Made by a program: the position numbers and the translations under genes. A stretch of DNA of 64,000 nucleotides from Cordylochernes scorpioides (taxonomy: Eukaryota; Arthropoda; Arachnida; Pseudoscorpiones; Chernetidae), in the NCBI GenBank assembly GCA_030710605.1, contig CP092863.1, positions 142,444,580 through 142,508,579 of the forward strand, read 5' to 3'. The stretch's first letter is position 1; each line of letters starts with the position of its first letter. Below are positions 41,027 to 53,088 of this stretch, one piece after another. Under the pieces are notes generated by a model that made no database searches, was not told where the DNA came from, and was given only the letters and a program-made list of their open reading frames with translations.

Positions 41027-41345
41027 ATATATATGAAAAAACAATAGAAAAAAAATAAAAACGCAAATTTGGCCTTAAATACCCATTTCTTGATTTTTCG
41101 GGAAGCCATTGGGACCAAAAAATCTTTTTGGTCGCAGTGGTTACAGCCTTCTCCACGCTGACGAGCGCCAACAGCGCGAAACGCGTTCGTGGATGGCTTT
41201 TCTTGATTTATCAAGAAATTGGGTTGGCCAAATATAAAGGAGCAAGCTAAATAAACGTTTAGTTTATTTTTGCTCCACTAGATGGCGCTCTGCCATCTAA
41301 AAAGCACATGTGCTCGTGGTCAGGAGATGCCTTATTTATTTTTAA
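41027..41345 (+). repeat. F6 element copy with intact hammerhead, unit A only
   Basis: Non-coding, ~320 bp, inside a (TA)n tract: TTCTTGATTTTTCGGGAAGC, hammerhead, TTGATTTATCAAGAAATTGG, TTTGCTCCACTAGATGGCGC, GGTCAGGAGATGCC. Unit B has a different set of insertions in the same (TA)n tract. Confidence 0.75.
41145..41198 (+). ncRNA. Hammerhead ribozyme, type I, all core positions present
   Basis: Outer stem I AGCC/GGCT, internal loop TTCT/AT, inner stem I CCACG/CGTGG, CTGACGA, stem II GCGC-CAACA-GCGC, GAAA, palindrome ACGCGT, triplet GTT. It differs from the 6417 copy in loop II (CAACA against CAAAA) and in the stem I loop. The core is unchanged, so both could cleave, most likely as dimers because stem III has no loop. 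Confidence 0.87.
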
Positions 41346-41425
41346 TATATATATATATATACTGATAATTTCAAAAATATATATTTTTTAATTGATTAAG
41401 AAAAAAAGAAATTTCTCTTAAAACA

Positions 41426-41539
41426 ATGGAGAGAATTGTAGAGGCATTGGATATTGCTGGACTTACAAAAGAAGAATTGAAGCTTTTGGAAATGTGGTCA
41501 GACATGGAGAAACTACTCCAGAATATTGTACATAGATAA
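41426..41539 (+). CDS. 37-residue ORF, unknown
   Basis: ATG to TAA frame reading MERIVEALDIAGLTKEELKL, continuing with EMWSDMEKLLQNI. Composition (Leu/Glu/Lys-rich, amphipathic-helix-like) and perfect preservation of the frame in unit B (58332-58445) make it look protein-coding, unlike its surroundings. It could be a dead exon or the remnant of an element's ORF. No family recognised; no ribosome-context or splice evidence decides it. Confidence 0.3.
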   Translation: MERIVEALDIAGLTKEELKLLEMWSDMEKLLQNIVHR

Positions 41540-41664
41540 AAAGATTTTAATATTAAATGAAATTAATCCTATTGTATCCCTTTAATCCCATATATGTAAA
41601 TAAAGACTGATCTAATTTTAGCCATAATTAGAGCAAATAGATGATAAAAGATTGTGGGGAAAAA

Positions 41665-41842
41665 AAAATGTCGGTGGACGAGTGGGTAACACCCTCGATT
41701 CCCGACAGTCATGAACCGGGATTGAATCCCACGTTAAAATATTGTTTAATATGTTAATAACTCACATATTATTCATTGTTACAATTATCATAAACTAGGT
41801 TGCTCTTGTTGAGGGGTACCTAATAAAGTGATTTTGGAACCG
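41665..41842 (+). mobile_element. SINE1 copy, unit A
   Basis: GTCGGTGGACGAGTGGGTAA head, GGGATTGAATCCC, GAGGGGTACCTAATAAAGTG end; AAGATTGTGGGGAAAA duplicated at both sides. Shared with unit B. Confidence 0.8.
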
Positions 41843-41944
41843 AAGATTGTGGGGAAAATTTGAAAGAGATGAATATCTGCAATGAACTGGCTGGAAAGAG
41901 TCGCGAAAGCATTAGGAAAATCACTAAATGAGCTCAGGAATTTA

Positions 41945-42135
41945 TATATTTTTTATCCCTAGTACACAGGGTACAGGCCATAATAACTATGGTTGGTAGA
42001 GGTTGACGACTGCTTTTACTGTAAGTGCACCACATGTCTACAGATGTGAAAAGCAGTTCTGTGCGATTGTTGTTTTTTCTTATTCTTTTGTGTAAGTATT
42101 ACACAAATTCTACGAGTCCATGATTCTCAAGTTGT
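41945..42135. repeat. SINE2/SINE3-like fragment, unit A
   Basis: TTATCCCTAGTACACAGGGT, AAGTGCACCACATGTCTACA (shared with the SINE2 body) followed by TTCTTTTGTGTAAGTATTAC (shared with SINE3). Counterpart at 59040-59205. Confidence 0.55.
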
Positions 42136-43417
42136 TTGATGATAAGCAGTCACCTCTCCCAAAGATCCTGTGTGGATGGTCACTAAAAGATCAAATTGGA
42201 TATTTATAGTTTAGAAAAGTGAACTCAACTTATTGGAAGCTATTATAAAATGATCCTTTCTGTCTCCCAATAAGTTTATCATAAAAACTGCAAGCTTTCA
42301 AGCTCTCATTCTTCAACGGATATATACAATGAATAACTTATTGAAAAAGGTTCTTTATCATTTTATAATAGAATTTTGCAACAAAAAATTGAAATAAAAA
42401 CAATGAGTCATGGGTCTGATGTGATTGTCTATTGAGGAAAAGTAATTAGAAACATCATCTTTAAGATGACTACCACAAGATAAAATCAAGAATACATGTT
42501 TTTTTTTATACAGGTTTTAGAATTACAGTTTTTGTAAAGTCTGCTTTCTCCTACCAATTCTCTTGCATTTTCTTTTCTAAGTGGAGGATAAAAAAAAATG
42601 AGAGAAAAAAAAACTTTGAAATTGATTAAAATTTGATAAGCATGTAATGTGTAATTATTACCAGATGAGATTTTAGAAGAAAAAATGATTTTGGTTGTCA
42701 TATAATGAGTAGAATGTGTATGATGCAATGGAAATATTGGTTGACTGTATGTTAACCCTATTGTATAGTCTAAATATTTTTTATATAATTATTAATTTAC
42801 ATTAGTCATATTCCAAATTTTCCTAAATGATGGCAATTTCAAAATATATCTTAACATATTTTACCTATTTTTGTGTAAAGCACAAAAAAATATATGTATA
42901 TTTGAAACCTCGTTTAATCAAACGAAAAACGTTCACCAGAAATTTATAGGTGAAAATGAATTATATGGAATATATAGTGTTAATTTTTAATAGAAAATTA
43001 TATGAGTTGCGTTAATATATATAATACGATTCGAAAAAATCGTTTATATTTATATATTAAAAAAAAAAATAGTAATAAAGCGAGCTATACCTTTTTTGTA
43101 ATATTAGTTTTTACACCAAGTAAAAAACTAAAGACGAGTAGCGTGTGTACTTGTATAGAAGGTCGCAATTGCTATTTTAAAAATAACAAATAACCAGTAC
43201 ACAAAAGTTTCTAATAAAATAAAATAATAACAATAAATTTATTAAAAGGAAATGTAAATAAATTGAGGAGAGATTTGAAACAGATTAATTTGTAAAATTA
43301 TTGACTCAATGATTTTTTAAATATTTTTTAAAATTGTATATAATATTAATTTTCAAATAAAATAGTTCTATTTGGCACAATTGGTTTCAAATTCTATGCA
43401 TATATTTAAAAGTTATT
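42136..43417. other. AT-rich part of the duplicated unit, no gene seen
   Basis: Matches 59216-59349 plus 60092-61260 of unit B. Contains ACCTCGTTTAATCAAACGAA and several short frames, none with family features. TGTCTCCCAATAAG at 42261-42274 is the empty site of unit B's LINE fragment. Confidence 0.45.
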
Positions 43418-43460
43418 ATATAGTGTTTAAAAATAAATTTACAGGATAAAAGAACCAAAT

Positions 43461-44540
43461 ATGGAAATGGACAGTGAATCGTCTCTTTCACAAAGAGAAG
43501 GAAGCGTGAAACGCCCGCGTATTGGTGAGCCTTCTTGCAACTTCGAGTTTAACCATATCAAGGCTATCCATCAGAAGGCTACAAGAAAAATGACTGACGT
43601 AGCAAAGTCGAACGGCATGACCACAGAACAACTTCAGTCAATGCTATCCCTGATGGGATGGGCTCTAAAAGGAACTGAGGATATAATACTTGATGTATAT
43701 AAGGGGATAAATCACGCCAAAGAACATCAAATTCTCAAGGAGAAACCCTACATAAACGCCACAGCCAAGCCGAATGTCATAAAACCGATCCCACTCACAA
43801 AAAAAGCAGCAGACCAAACCCGCCCCAAAAAATTTCACAACCGCTTATGAATCACATGTACTCATAAAGTCAGACAATCCATCCAAGGAAGCACGTGAAA
43901 TTCTACGTGAAGTAAAAAAAGCAGACCCCTCAATCCTGAATTCCTCTGACGTGGCAGCCTCCCTCAATGGAAAAGGACGGCTGGTCATCCACACCAGAAC
44001 CACTCAAGGTGCTTCGACTCTCGCGGCGAGATTCAAAGCTAATAAAAATATCCTCAATTCCTTGAAATGCACGGAAAGACCGATCATCCATCCCAGATTT
44101 TGCCTGTTCGGTGTAGAAGGCTGCACAACCAACAACATGATCCTGGAAAGCCTCCAAATAACGAGGATCTCAAGAACCTCTCCGGGACAAGAATGTTCAA
44201 GATTGCCCACCGTCCAAAAGACAACCCTCATGGCTACACCACAGTCTTCCTCGAGGTTGACAACGAAGTGTCAAATTTCTTGGGCCATCGTGGAAAGATC
44301 CCCATTGCAGGACTCATCCTAAGGTACGAAAAAAGTATCTCCCTAAAACAATGTTACCGCTGCTGCAGCTTTGGCCACCGCGCTACAGCTTGCCCTGCTG
44401 TCCAACCCATCTGCTTCAAGTGTGGCACGGTCGGCCATGAGGGTCACTCTTGCCCAAACTCTTCTGCAAAATGCCATAATTGCTGCAAGAAGACCGGAGC
44501 AGTATTTGAGAAGCTAAGCCACTACGCCACAGCCCGGTGA
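43461..44540 (+). pseudogene. LINE ORF1 (Gag-like, CCHC zinc knuckles), frameshifted
   Basis: Three frames make up one protein. 43461-43840: MEMDSESSLSQREGSVKRPR start and a helical segment. Frame change in the A-run near 43830, then TTAYESHVLIKSDNPSKEAR to the CLFGVEG region. A second change near 44150 is followed by the RNA-binding end with two zinc knuckles, CYRCCSFGHRATAC (44351-44392) and CFKCGTVGHEGHSC (44411-44452), and a third, imperfect CHNCCKKTG. In the family such proteins coat the element RNA and act as chaperones. Two single-base shifts disable it. Confidence 0.88.
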
Positions 44541-44567
44541 AGGCCAAATTAGCTCAACTCACCCGAA

Positions 44568-47500
44568 ATGACTAGATCCTTCAAAGTTCTCCAAGCCAAT
44601 CTCAGAAAATCACCTTCTGCGGTACTCGAACTCTCCAGCATAGCAGCAGAACAAAGAATAGACGCCATTCTGCTACAAGAATTACCAAAGAATTTCAAAT
44701 GGCCTGACTCAAATTTCGTCACCTTCATCCCCAATGATAACTACACCCCTGCGGGACTTGTTATTCGAGAAGACCTCAACCCCATCCCACTCAGCTCTAA
44801 TGACCCCAACATTGTCACTGCCCTGATTCGATTAGGCAGCCAAGCGGTCGTCATTGCCTCAGCATACTGGCATAACAGTGCACCAGAAAACATTTTCCTA
44901 CCAACTCTGGAACATACTCTAAATAGAACTCCCTTCCCGTGCATCCTTGGCATGGATGCCAATGCCCACTCTCCAACCTGGGGCAGCGGAGCCGTCCGCG
45001 ACACTCGTGGAGCTAGTTTGGAGGCCTCCGCTTCACTAATGGGCCTACACTTTCTGGGTGGTCCAACACCCTATACCTGGTCCAACGGGGCCCTGCGCTC
45101 CTCCATAGACGTCACCCTAGCATCAAGCTCCCTCGCCATCCATGCCACTAGAGTTTGTCTCCAGGAGATCGCCTTCTCAGACCACCTCCCAATCCTTACC
45201 AATTTCTCAAATATCCTACCTTCGGAGCCCACCAGTTCGTGGGTCGAGTCTTCATGTCTGGAAGCAGCGTTTGCAGCTTTCCTAGGGAACACCCTCCACC
45301 ACGTGGCCTCACGCCTCCAGACCGCACTTACCCCAGGAGATATTGACGAAGCAGTTATTCTCCTCATCACCTGTCTCCAAGAGGCCTGCGATGCATCTAT
45401 GAAGAAGAAGTCCAAGTCACCAAGACCATCAAAACCTTGGTGGAACAAAGAACTTTCTAAGCTCCGCAATATTGTGGTGGCTCTCCGCCGCTGCTCCCAA
45501 AACACCTTCTTTCCCACCAGGAGCTTCTTCAAAGGCCTTCACAGAGCCTGCCACAATAAACTCAAAGCGGCTATAAGGCGAGCAAAGCGTCTATCCTGGA
45601 TATCACTGTGCCAAGAGGTCTCCTCAGCCGCATGGAGCTCAATTCACCGCTATATCTCCAAAGGTCGGAGAGGCTCTTTAGGGCCACCTCTGCTCAAACA
45701 CAAAGATGGTACCCCACTAACCTCAGAGGAAACCTGTCGAGAGGTACTTCAGAACTACTTTCCAACAGATTGGACTGTGCCAAGACCAACAGTGGACTGG
45801 CTCCCAACCTTTAACCAAGAACCGGCTTTCACAGCGGCTGAAATCTTCCGCGCGATCCGACGATGTGGATGGAGAAAGTCCCCAGGTCCCGACAGACTTG
45901 GAGTCAGGTGCATACTCCTCGGTGGACCAGCACTGCATGAACTCTTATCGCAAATCTTCACCAAATGCCTGCGCCTCGGACACTTCCCAACCCCTTGGAA
46001 AGCTGGACTACTGGTTCTCATCCCCAAACAAAACTCCACCTCATCCAACCCACTGGACAAATACCGTCAATTACTATGATCAACACATTAGCCAAAGTTT
46101 TTGAACGATGCATCCTAGCGAGGCTGCAATGGCTAGCGGACCAGCATGGCTGGTTCTCGCCCATGCAATTTGGCTTCGTCCCTGGGCGTTCGGCAGAAGG
46201 AGCCCTTGACTCAATCAACAACTTTATCAACGACGGCCTGAAGCACTGGAGAAAGACAGTGGCAATAAGCTTGGACATTAGCCATGCCTTCGACACGGTT
46301 CAAAGACATACCATCATTCAAGGCCTCCGGGACCTCAACTGTCCAGAAGAGCTTATACAACTCTCTGCAAGCTCTCTCAGAGGCAGGAAAGTGATCTACC
46401 AAGCCTGGGACTCCACTCTCACCGCACACACAGTACTGGGTGTTGCACAAGGGGCACCGCTAAGCCCCTTCTTTTTCAACATTGTAGCCAGGAAAGCTCT
46501 TTCCCTTCCAAAGCCCCAAAACTGCCAAATAATTTGCTTTGCAGACGACTTCACCTTGCTTTTCAGAGCCTTCCGTAGATTACCAACAAAGGAGATTAAC
46601 AAATTTCTTAAAACTTTCAGCTTGTGGGGTAAAGGGCATGGATTGACCTTTAATCCTGAGAAGACCCAGGCTTGCCTCTTTCATTGGAAATCCAAGCGCC
46701 CTAGTTACCAAAATATAAAATTCCTCGACCAGCCTATTTTAATCAACAACCATATAAAAATACTGGGCATAACTTTTGACACCACACGCACATTCGTTCG
46801 CCACTCGGACAACATTTTCAACAAATCCAAATGGATGCTTCCTCGATTAATTAGCACAATTAGGGAACAATATGGACTCACTTACAGCTCAGGCCTGAAA
46901 ATAATCAAGATGGTAATTCTCCCTGCTCTGCTCTACGGCTCGGTGTTTGGGGCAAGAGAGTGTTCGACACCAATGGCACTCGCAAACTACGTAGTCTCCA
47001 CTATAAATTTGCTAAAATTCTTATTAGGGGGGGCCCCTGTACCCCCACAATTCCAGCTATCTCACTCACTGGCGGCCCTCCATTGGACATTTCAATCAAG
47101 GCACATCTGGCGTACAAGGAAGCAATAAAAAATGGTCCTTTTGAGACACGTCCAAGGCCTAGCGCAGTCCACTATCCACCCCTTAGAAAACTACTTCAGT
47201 TCTCAAAGTCGCTTCCAGAAAATGCAACCATCATATACACCGATGGATCGCGGTCCCTCAAAGGCGTAGGCGGCGCAGTTTTTCTGCCACCCCCCTCCAC
47301 TTCAATACAACTAAAACTCCATGATCTTTGCACCTCCTTCCAGGCAGAATTACTTGCTATCCTATATGCAACTAGAGCGATCCAGCTCATGCAAAGACAA
47401 CCAACAGCAATCGCTTCTGATTGCCTGGCAGCTCTCCATGCCATTTGTAACCCAGAACTCCCAAAAACCTCACTCATAGCTGAGATAGTTCGCAATCTTA

Positions 47501-48057
47501 ACCATTTAAACGTACAGCTCTGCTGGGTTAGAGGCCACAGCGGCATAGAAGGCAATGAGCATGCAGATAAATTAGCCAAGGCAGCAGCTGAATCAAACTT
47601 GCCCATATCCTACTCCACTCTATCCAAAAAGTTTGTTCGAGCCCGCAGCGAACAGTATTCACACCAACTCTGGAAGGAATTATATGTCACAGATCACTCC
47701 ACAAGAAACCTCAGGAGAATAGCTGCATTCCCAAACACTCTCATGGCGATCCTGCCCAAAATAAAATTTTGTGGCACCACCTCAACAATCCTCACAGGTC
47801 ATGGCTTTGTCAAAGCCGATGCTGCAAAATTATCTAGAGACGATCCTACCTGCCCACACTGCCACGAGGAAGACCAAACTGTCGACCACCTTCTCTTCAG
47901 ATGTCCCGCCTACCACCTTCATAGGTTCCAAACAGCCACCCTCCTAGGAATAAATATATTTGCCCCTGAAGACCTGCAGAACATCCCCAAGCACAAGTCA
48001 GCCTGGCGACACCTGATAAACTGGATGTCCGCTGCCACCATTAGACGTGAAGTCTAA
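44568..48057 (+). pseudogene. LINE ORF2 (APE endonuclease, RT, RNase H, zinc finger), frameshifted
   Basis: Starts MTRSFKVLQANLRKSP, with endonuclease motifs LLQE, GMDANAHSPTWGS, SSIDVTLAS and FSDHLPI all present (44568-45200). RT: IRRCGWRKSPGPD, LVLIPK, then a single-base loss near 46065 (DKYRQ) moves the frame. It continues with FGFVPGRSAEGAL, AISLDISHAFDTV, GVAQGAPLSPFFFN and the catalytic FADD (46538-46549). A second shift near 46945 leads to RNase H with its four acidic residues (YTDGS, QAELLAIL, ASDCLAAL, and HADKLA after WVRGHSGIEGN). A CPHCHEEDQTVDHLLFRC finger is near the C-terminus. All catalytic residues survive; only two indels break it. Confidence 0.93.
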
Positions 48058-48181
48058 AGACCAACCCGGATAGTTGGCGACTTTAGTATGCTCCAGGAAT
48101 CCGGGTTACCTAAATAAATAAAAATATAGTGTTTAACCGAAATTTGATAATTTTGAAATTCCATAAAACTAAATTAATGTA

Positions 48182-48766
48182 TGTAGTAATCCCGTTGTGG
48201 AATGTGCTGGGCAGTCGTGGTCGTGGGTGCGTGATGGGATTCCCGCACTGGGACAGCAAGAGACAGAGGCAGGTCTAGATGGTAACTCCAAGAGGAAGAG
48301 GTAGACCACGGACGAAGGCAGCGGACCACAGGCGCCACGGATGCCTACATCGCGGATAGGGGTGAGAGACCCGACCGTATAACGGCGTGGCTCTGAAAAC
48401 AGCTAACTGAACAACTAACTTTGTCCCATTCTTGGGGGCTTTTATATGAGACGCTCGCAGATGGCGGCGAGTTCTGATTGGTTCCCGTAATCACGCCACC
48501 TGTCAAGCGCTGGGTTATTAATTATGTCTGGCCACGTGTTCGGCCACCTGCTGACGGGGGAATGAACTCATTAGCATAAACACCTGTTTGTCTGGATTGT
48601 TTATCATGTCTGGCCTTTGTCGTCTGGACTTTTGTCGCGTCGTCTACCTCTACATCTTATTTTATTGTCATTTTGTTACAAGTTCGATACACATTTTTAT
48701 ATAGGTATGGGGTTATTATAAATATTATAAGAAGGTTATGATCTAACTAGCTCAAAATATACTACA
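48182..48766 (-). repeat. LTR (3' LTR in the minus orientation)
   Basis: TGTAGTAATCCCG ... ATATACTACA, ends in TGTAGT/ACTACA inverted tips. Four differences from the other LTR were seen by eye over 585 bp, so the insertion is young. Confidence 0.93.
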
Positions 48767-51700
48767 GAATGTGTCCCCGGTGATGAAGGTTTGGTTGGGG
48801 GAATGACATGTAATGAATGATAACCTAACAAACCTATTATAAAAAAATAAAAGAAATAATTTGTATACAAATTAGTTAATATTATTATTAAGTTACAAGT
48901 TAAAAGGAGAAAGATGTTGTAATGGTGGTGTATCAATGAAATAAAAATCAAGGTTATAAAAATAAAAACGTATAAAATGAATGATAAAAGATTAAGAGAA
49001 AGTATGTAATACAAAATGTTAAATATGTTAAAATGAATCGTACAAGGAAAGTAATATCTTATTGTATTAAAGATGAGAGAAAAAAAATGAAGTTAGTTTA
49101 TTGACTGAACTTATAATGTGACGCTAAGGTTGAAAAAGGGAAAGGGGGTATCTGAGCATGTTTCTGCAAAAGTAGTATCCCAAGCATCCTGCAATGCAAT
49201 GCGAACTTGTTTAAGTGAGGCATTGTTTTCATTAACAGAAGGCCTAAGATATTCCGTCTGCATCATTAGCTCAGACAGTGGAAAGAGGTGGGAAGATTGA
49301 TGGAGGTAAAGGGGAGAGGTAGAGGTAAGAGGGATCCCTGTTGTCCATAATGATTGTGCCCGGTTGAATTGTGAAAAAAAAGTGAAAAGTTGAAAAAATG
49401 ATGAATTGATATGATGCGTCGGGCGATGAGAAAAAAAAAAAAAAAATATCGCGCTGGATATCCTGAACTCATTATCGGGAATGGTATAGCGAGGAAGGAT
49501 TGTTCCAGTCGGATTAATCAATGAAAAAAAACAAAAATGTTCGGCGAACTGGAATCCCTTGGAAGGTTGGAGGTTTGAAGGATGTGGAAAAGGAGAGGTG
49601 GGTGTAAGAGAATTATTGCTGTCAATTTTGATTGTGTCCGGCTTGTGTGGTGAAAAGAAAAAGTTAAAAAATGAAAAAAAAATAATGAGCCGGACGATGA
49701 GAGAAAAAAAATAAAAATTCTAACTGGGTCTCCTGAGCTCACTGTGGGGAAATGTACAGCGAGGAAAGGTCTTCTAGTTAGTTAATCAACAAAAAAAAAA
49801 AAGAAAATGGTTGACGAACAATAATCTCTTGATGGCTGTAAAAAGTTGGGAGGAAAGGTTCATGGGATAGAGTTAGTGGTTGTAAGGGAAGCGTCAAAAA
49901 TAACATTTTGAAATCTACAAAGAAAAATAAAATGATAAATGTTTTATCTGTTAAAGAAATATTATAAATATTGTTAGATGTAGGTTTTTTAAATGGTGCC
50001 TAAGATAGTTGAAGTTGTAAAATGTTAAGTCTGAACATGATGAGAGAAAGAGAAAATAAAAATATTAAAGGTAATAATATATAAAGGGTTGATTGGTAAT
50101 TGAAGGCATTAATGTTGCTGGTTAAACAAAATTATATTATCAATTAATATTGAAATGTTTTATCTACATCTGTAAGTTAAAAAACAAAGTCCAACACTAC
50201 AAAACTAGTAAAACTGTAAGTCTATTTACAATAAATGAGAGAAAAGCTAGCAAACCTATTAAATGGGAAATAATTTGGGGCATAAAAAAAAATTAGTTAC
50301 TAGAATAAAAATAAAGATAAAGGGGAGTAGTGGTGACACACTGATATAATATTATAAAACTACAAAATATATAAGAGGAGTACATAGGAAGGATAAATTT
50401 AAAGTAAACACACACAATAGCGAAAGTAAATATTTGGGAAAGTTGGTATACTATTTACAGTTTTTTTGTTACTTAAGGTGCCTTGAGTATTTACAACATA
50501 GTTTCAGGGATGTAATACAGGAAGGAGGAGAAGTAGAGATAATAAAAGTAAAATAAATATAAAAGAAAATTGACTTAAGCAAAAGGTATGTGATAGGTAG
50601 TGACGCAGTGAGGAATAAAGGAAGGTCTGAATCGGTTTCTGCAAAGGACATCTCAGGAGTCCTGCCCTGCAATACGAGCTTAGAAGCGAAGTATTGTTTT
50701 CAGGGTTCAGCAATCTCAAGATGTTCTGTAAGTAGCATTAGATCAGATGGGCAAAAGGCGTGAAGATCGAAGGAGAGGTAGGTAATGGGAGAATATGGGA
50801 AAGAAATCTTTTCTGAGAGAGGTTAAAAGAGATGGTGGCTCAAGAGCTGCGCTGTTGTCGGTGATTGAGCTCGACCAGATGAAAAATAAAATTAAACGAA
50901 AAATGAGTGGGCGCATCGTGCTGTGATGGCCTGGGTCGAGCATTAGAGAAAAAAAAATCTCGCTGGTTACCCAAGCTCTCCGTGTGGAGTTAACATGGGG
51001 AGGAAGAGTGTACCAGGTCGATGAATTATTAAAAAATAAAAATTAAAAAAGGTTGACGAGCAGGAATCTCAGGAACCGTTGAAGAGGTTAGAGGATGGAG
51101 GTAGATTGTGAAAACAGGGCTCGACTGTTGCCATTGATTGATTGAACCCGGGTTTGAGGAAAAAAGAATGAAATAAAGAATGCTTGGACGGTGACCTGGG
51201 TGTAAATAAAAAAAGTCGGCAAACAGGAACTCTGCGATGGATGAGGGGTGGTTAGAACGAAGGCATAGAAGGCCAATGGAAAATGATCAAGAGACTAGAG
51301 AAGTATGAAAGGCAGAGTTGTAAGGAATATTTTTGCTAATGATGGGTGCTAATGATGTAACAAGGGAGGGAGTCCAGCGCGTCCTTGAGTTGTCGTTGGG
51401 GTGAAGATTGGAATTAATTGTTCTTTTATGTAGGCCAAGATAACGTCTCACATGGTGTCATGTACAGGATCGATTTTAGAGATGGTGACTCTATAATTGA
51501 TTGATTGTCAAGCAAGAGTGGTGAAGTAGGGCTATCTCTGCTAATGGTGAGTACAAGGTAATTCCAACCCTTTAGAAGTAGGTAAGGGAAGACGAAGTAT
51601 AAAAAAAACAATTAGGGGGAGATCAGTGCGACCTTGAATTTGTTGTCGCGCGCGTTGGGATGAAGTCTGGAATTAATTGTCCTTTTCTCTTTATCGTGCC

Positions 51701-52635
51701 TGTCATTTGTACGTGGTACTGATATTTCTCTACTTTCTATTATACTGGGATTTATATTATTACATAACTCGGGGAATTTTCAATTTTTGGATGTTATAGT
51801 ATGGGGCGTGTCTTTATATTTATTAGTAACTATCTTGATTAACTTCGTCCACGAGGTTCTGGGATTCTCTAGGTGAAAATAACCTTAGTTTCTCAGTAAG
51901 TTTTGCGTCAAGATGTTCAGACAAACGTTAGATTGGAGATTATTAGCGGTGATTAGGTTTAGAAAAATTATAAAATAATGAATTTACGAAATTTTTTAAG
52001 AGAAAAGATTATGGCATGGGTACAAAATTCGGTAGTTTTTGTAATTAACAATTTAACACAGGTAGGGATGAAATGCGATGGGTTATGGAAATTTTATGGT
52101 ATGATATTTAGTTTTCGCATACTACATTTATGGTTGTATTTGTAATTGTGGGAAAAATGGGAGTCACATTTTGAGATGAGATAATTTAAAATTGATATTT
52201 ATAAAAATACAAATCTAGGACTAGTTTTTAAAACTTTTAAATATTGAGAAATATCAATTTGAATAGTAATAGGTCAATTAAAATAAAGAGTGTAATAAAT
52301 TTAATTATTAATATTATGGCTATAACTAAGGTATTAAAAAAAACACACAAATAATTTTAGAAAATATGATTCGAAGAATTAAAATATAATATGATTTTTT
52401 ATGTAAAATTGAAATTAATGAATTAAAATTTAAAAGTTGCTTAAAATAAAGTAAAAATTGATAAATGAGGGTGTACAAGATTTAAAATTTGAATTGAAAT
52501 GCTATAAAAATGGTAAAATAATGAACTTGATGGATTTATAATAATAATGTTATTGCTATTAAAATGGTATCGAATAATTAATTCAGAGCAAACGGAGATA
52601 GTGTTACATTAAATAGTTCTGTAGAGAAAATTCTC
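48767..52635. other. LTR element interior: non-coding with internal duplications
   Basis: A stretch around 49130-49400 (TTTCTGCAAAAGTAGTATCC, ATATTCCGTCTGCATCATTA) reappears diverged at 50615-50890 (TTTCTGCAAAGGACATCTCA, ATGTTCTGTAAGTAGCATTA). A module GATGAGAGAAAAAAA...AGCGAGGAAAGG...TCAAC recurs at 49425, 49690 and 50940. GGAATTAATTGTTCTTTT at 51410 and GGAATTAATTGTCCTTTT at 51670 mark another pair. All ORFs are short and low-complexity. Confidence 0.7.
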
Positions 52636-53088
52636 CTACCAGATGGATGTCTTGAATGGGTCTTGTGGAGGGGGCTGCGATGAGGCTTGGTGATCTTTTT
52701 TGCGGTGGTTGCCATGGGACATCGTCGATGCTGGTTGGCGGGGCAATGTCAGGATTTCTCGATGAATCTCGTCTGCCTGTTCGAGCCGATGGGGGGAGAT
52801 GTTCGCGGCGCAGGAGATGTTGATGGGGGCGATGATGACCTGCTCGCTGCGAGGTGCAGCTAGTCCTCGCATGGAGTCTTTTAGGTGGCTTACACGGTCT
52901 TCGCAGTGGGGCTGCATGTTGGTGAGGGCATCCGCGACGTACTCGTCTCCAGCCTCCGTCATCCTCTGCATGCTGCTGTCCTCAGAAATCCTGTCGACTT
53001 TAACGGGTTCTGTAGTAATCCCGTTGTGGAATGTGCTGGGCAGTCGTGGTCGTGGGTGCGTGATGGGATTCCCGCACTGGGACAGCAA
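52636..53088 (-). CDS. Gag-like? ORF crossing the LTR boundary
   Basis: 150 codons; the first ~26 lie in the LTR and the frame runs through the LTR/interior boundary (GITTEPVKVD). The rest is hydrophilic with EADEIHREILTL and RVSHLKDSMRGL helices and a Pro/Gln-rich end (SSQPPPQDPF). Position just after the 5' LTR suggests a Gag remnant, but there is no capsid or zinc-knuckle motif. If translation starts inside the interior, the first Met is at MQRMTEAG. Function unknown. Confidence 0.45.
   Translation of the reverse strand: MLSQCGNPITHPRPRLPSTFHNGITTEPVKVDRISEDSSMQRMTEAGDEYVADALTNMQPHCEDRVSHLKDSMRGLAAPRSEQVIIAPINISCAANISPHRLEQADEIHREILTLPRQPASTMSHGNHRKKDHQASSQPPPQDPFKTSIW

Larger units (their letters stand above)
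43431..48123 (+). mobile_element. Non-LTR retrotransposon with APE endonuclease, RT and RNase H
   Basis: 4,693 bp flanked by ATATAGTGTTTAA (43418-43430, 48124-48136). Apparently full length: short leader, ORF1, ORF2, short 3'UTR ending CCTAAATAAATAAAA. GC content of the ORFs is clearly higher than the neighbourhood. Unit B has the empty site. Organisation fits the I/R1-type groups that keep RNase H; the exact clade is not assigned. Confidence 0.95.

Noticed and set aside
45071-47606. Antisense ORFs of 130-150 codons opposite the LINE ORF2
   Set aside because: Shadows of a GC-richer coding strand; no family features.
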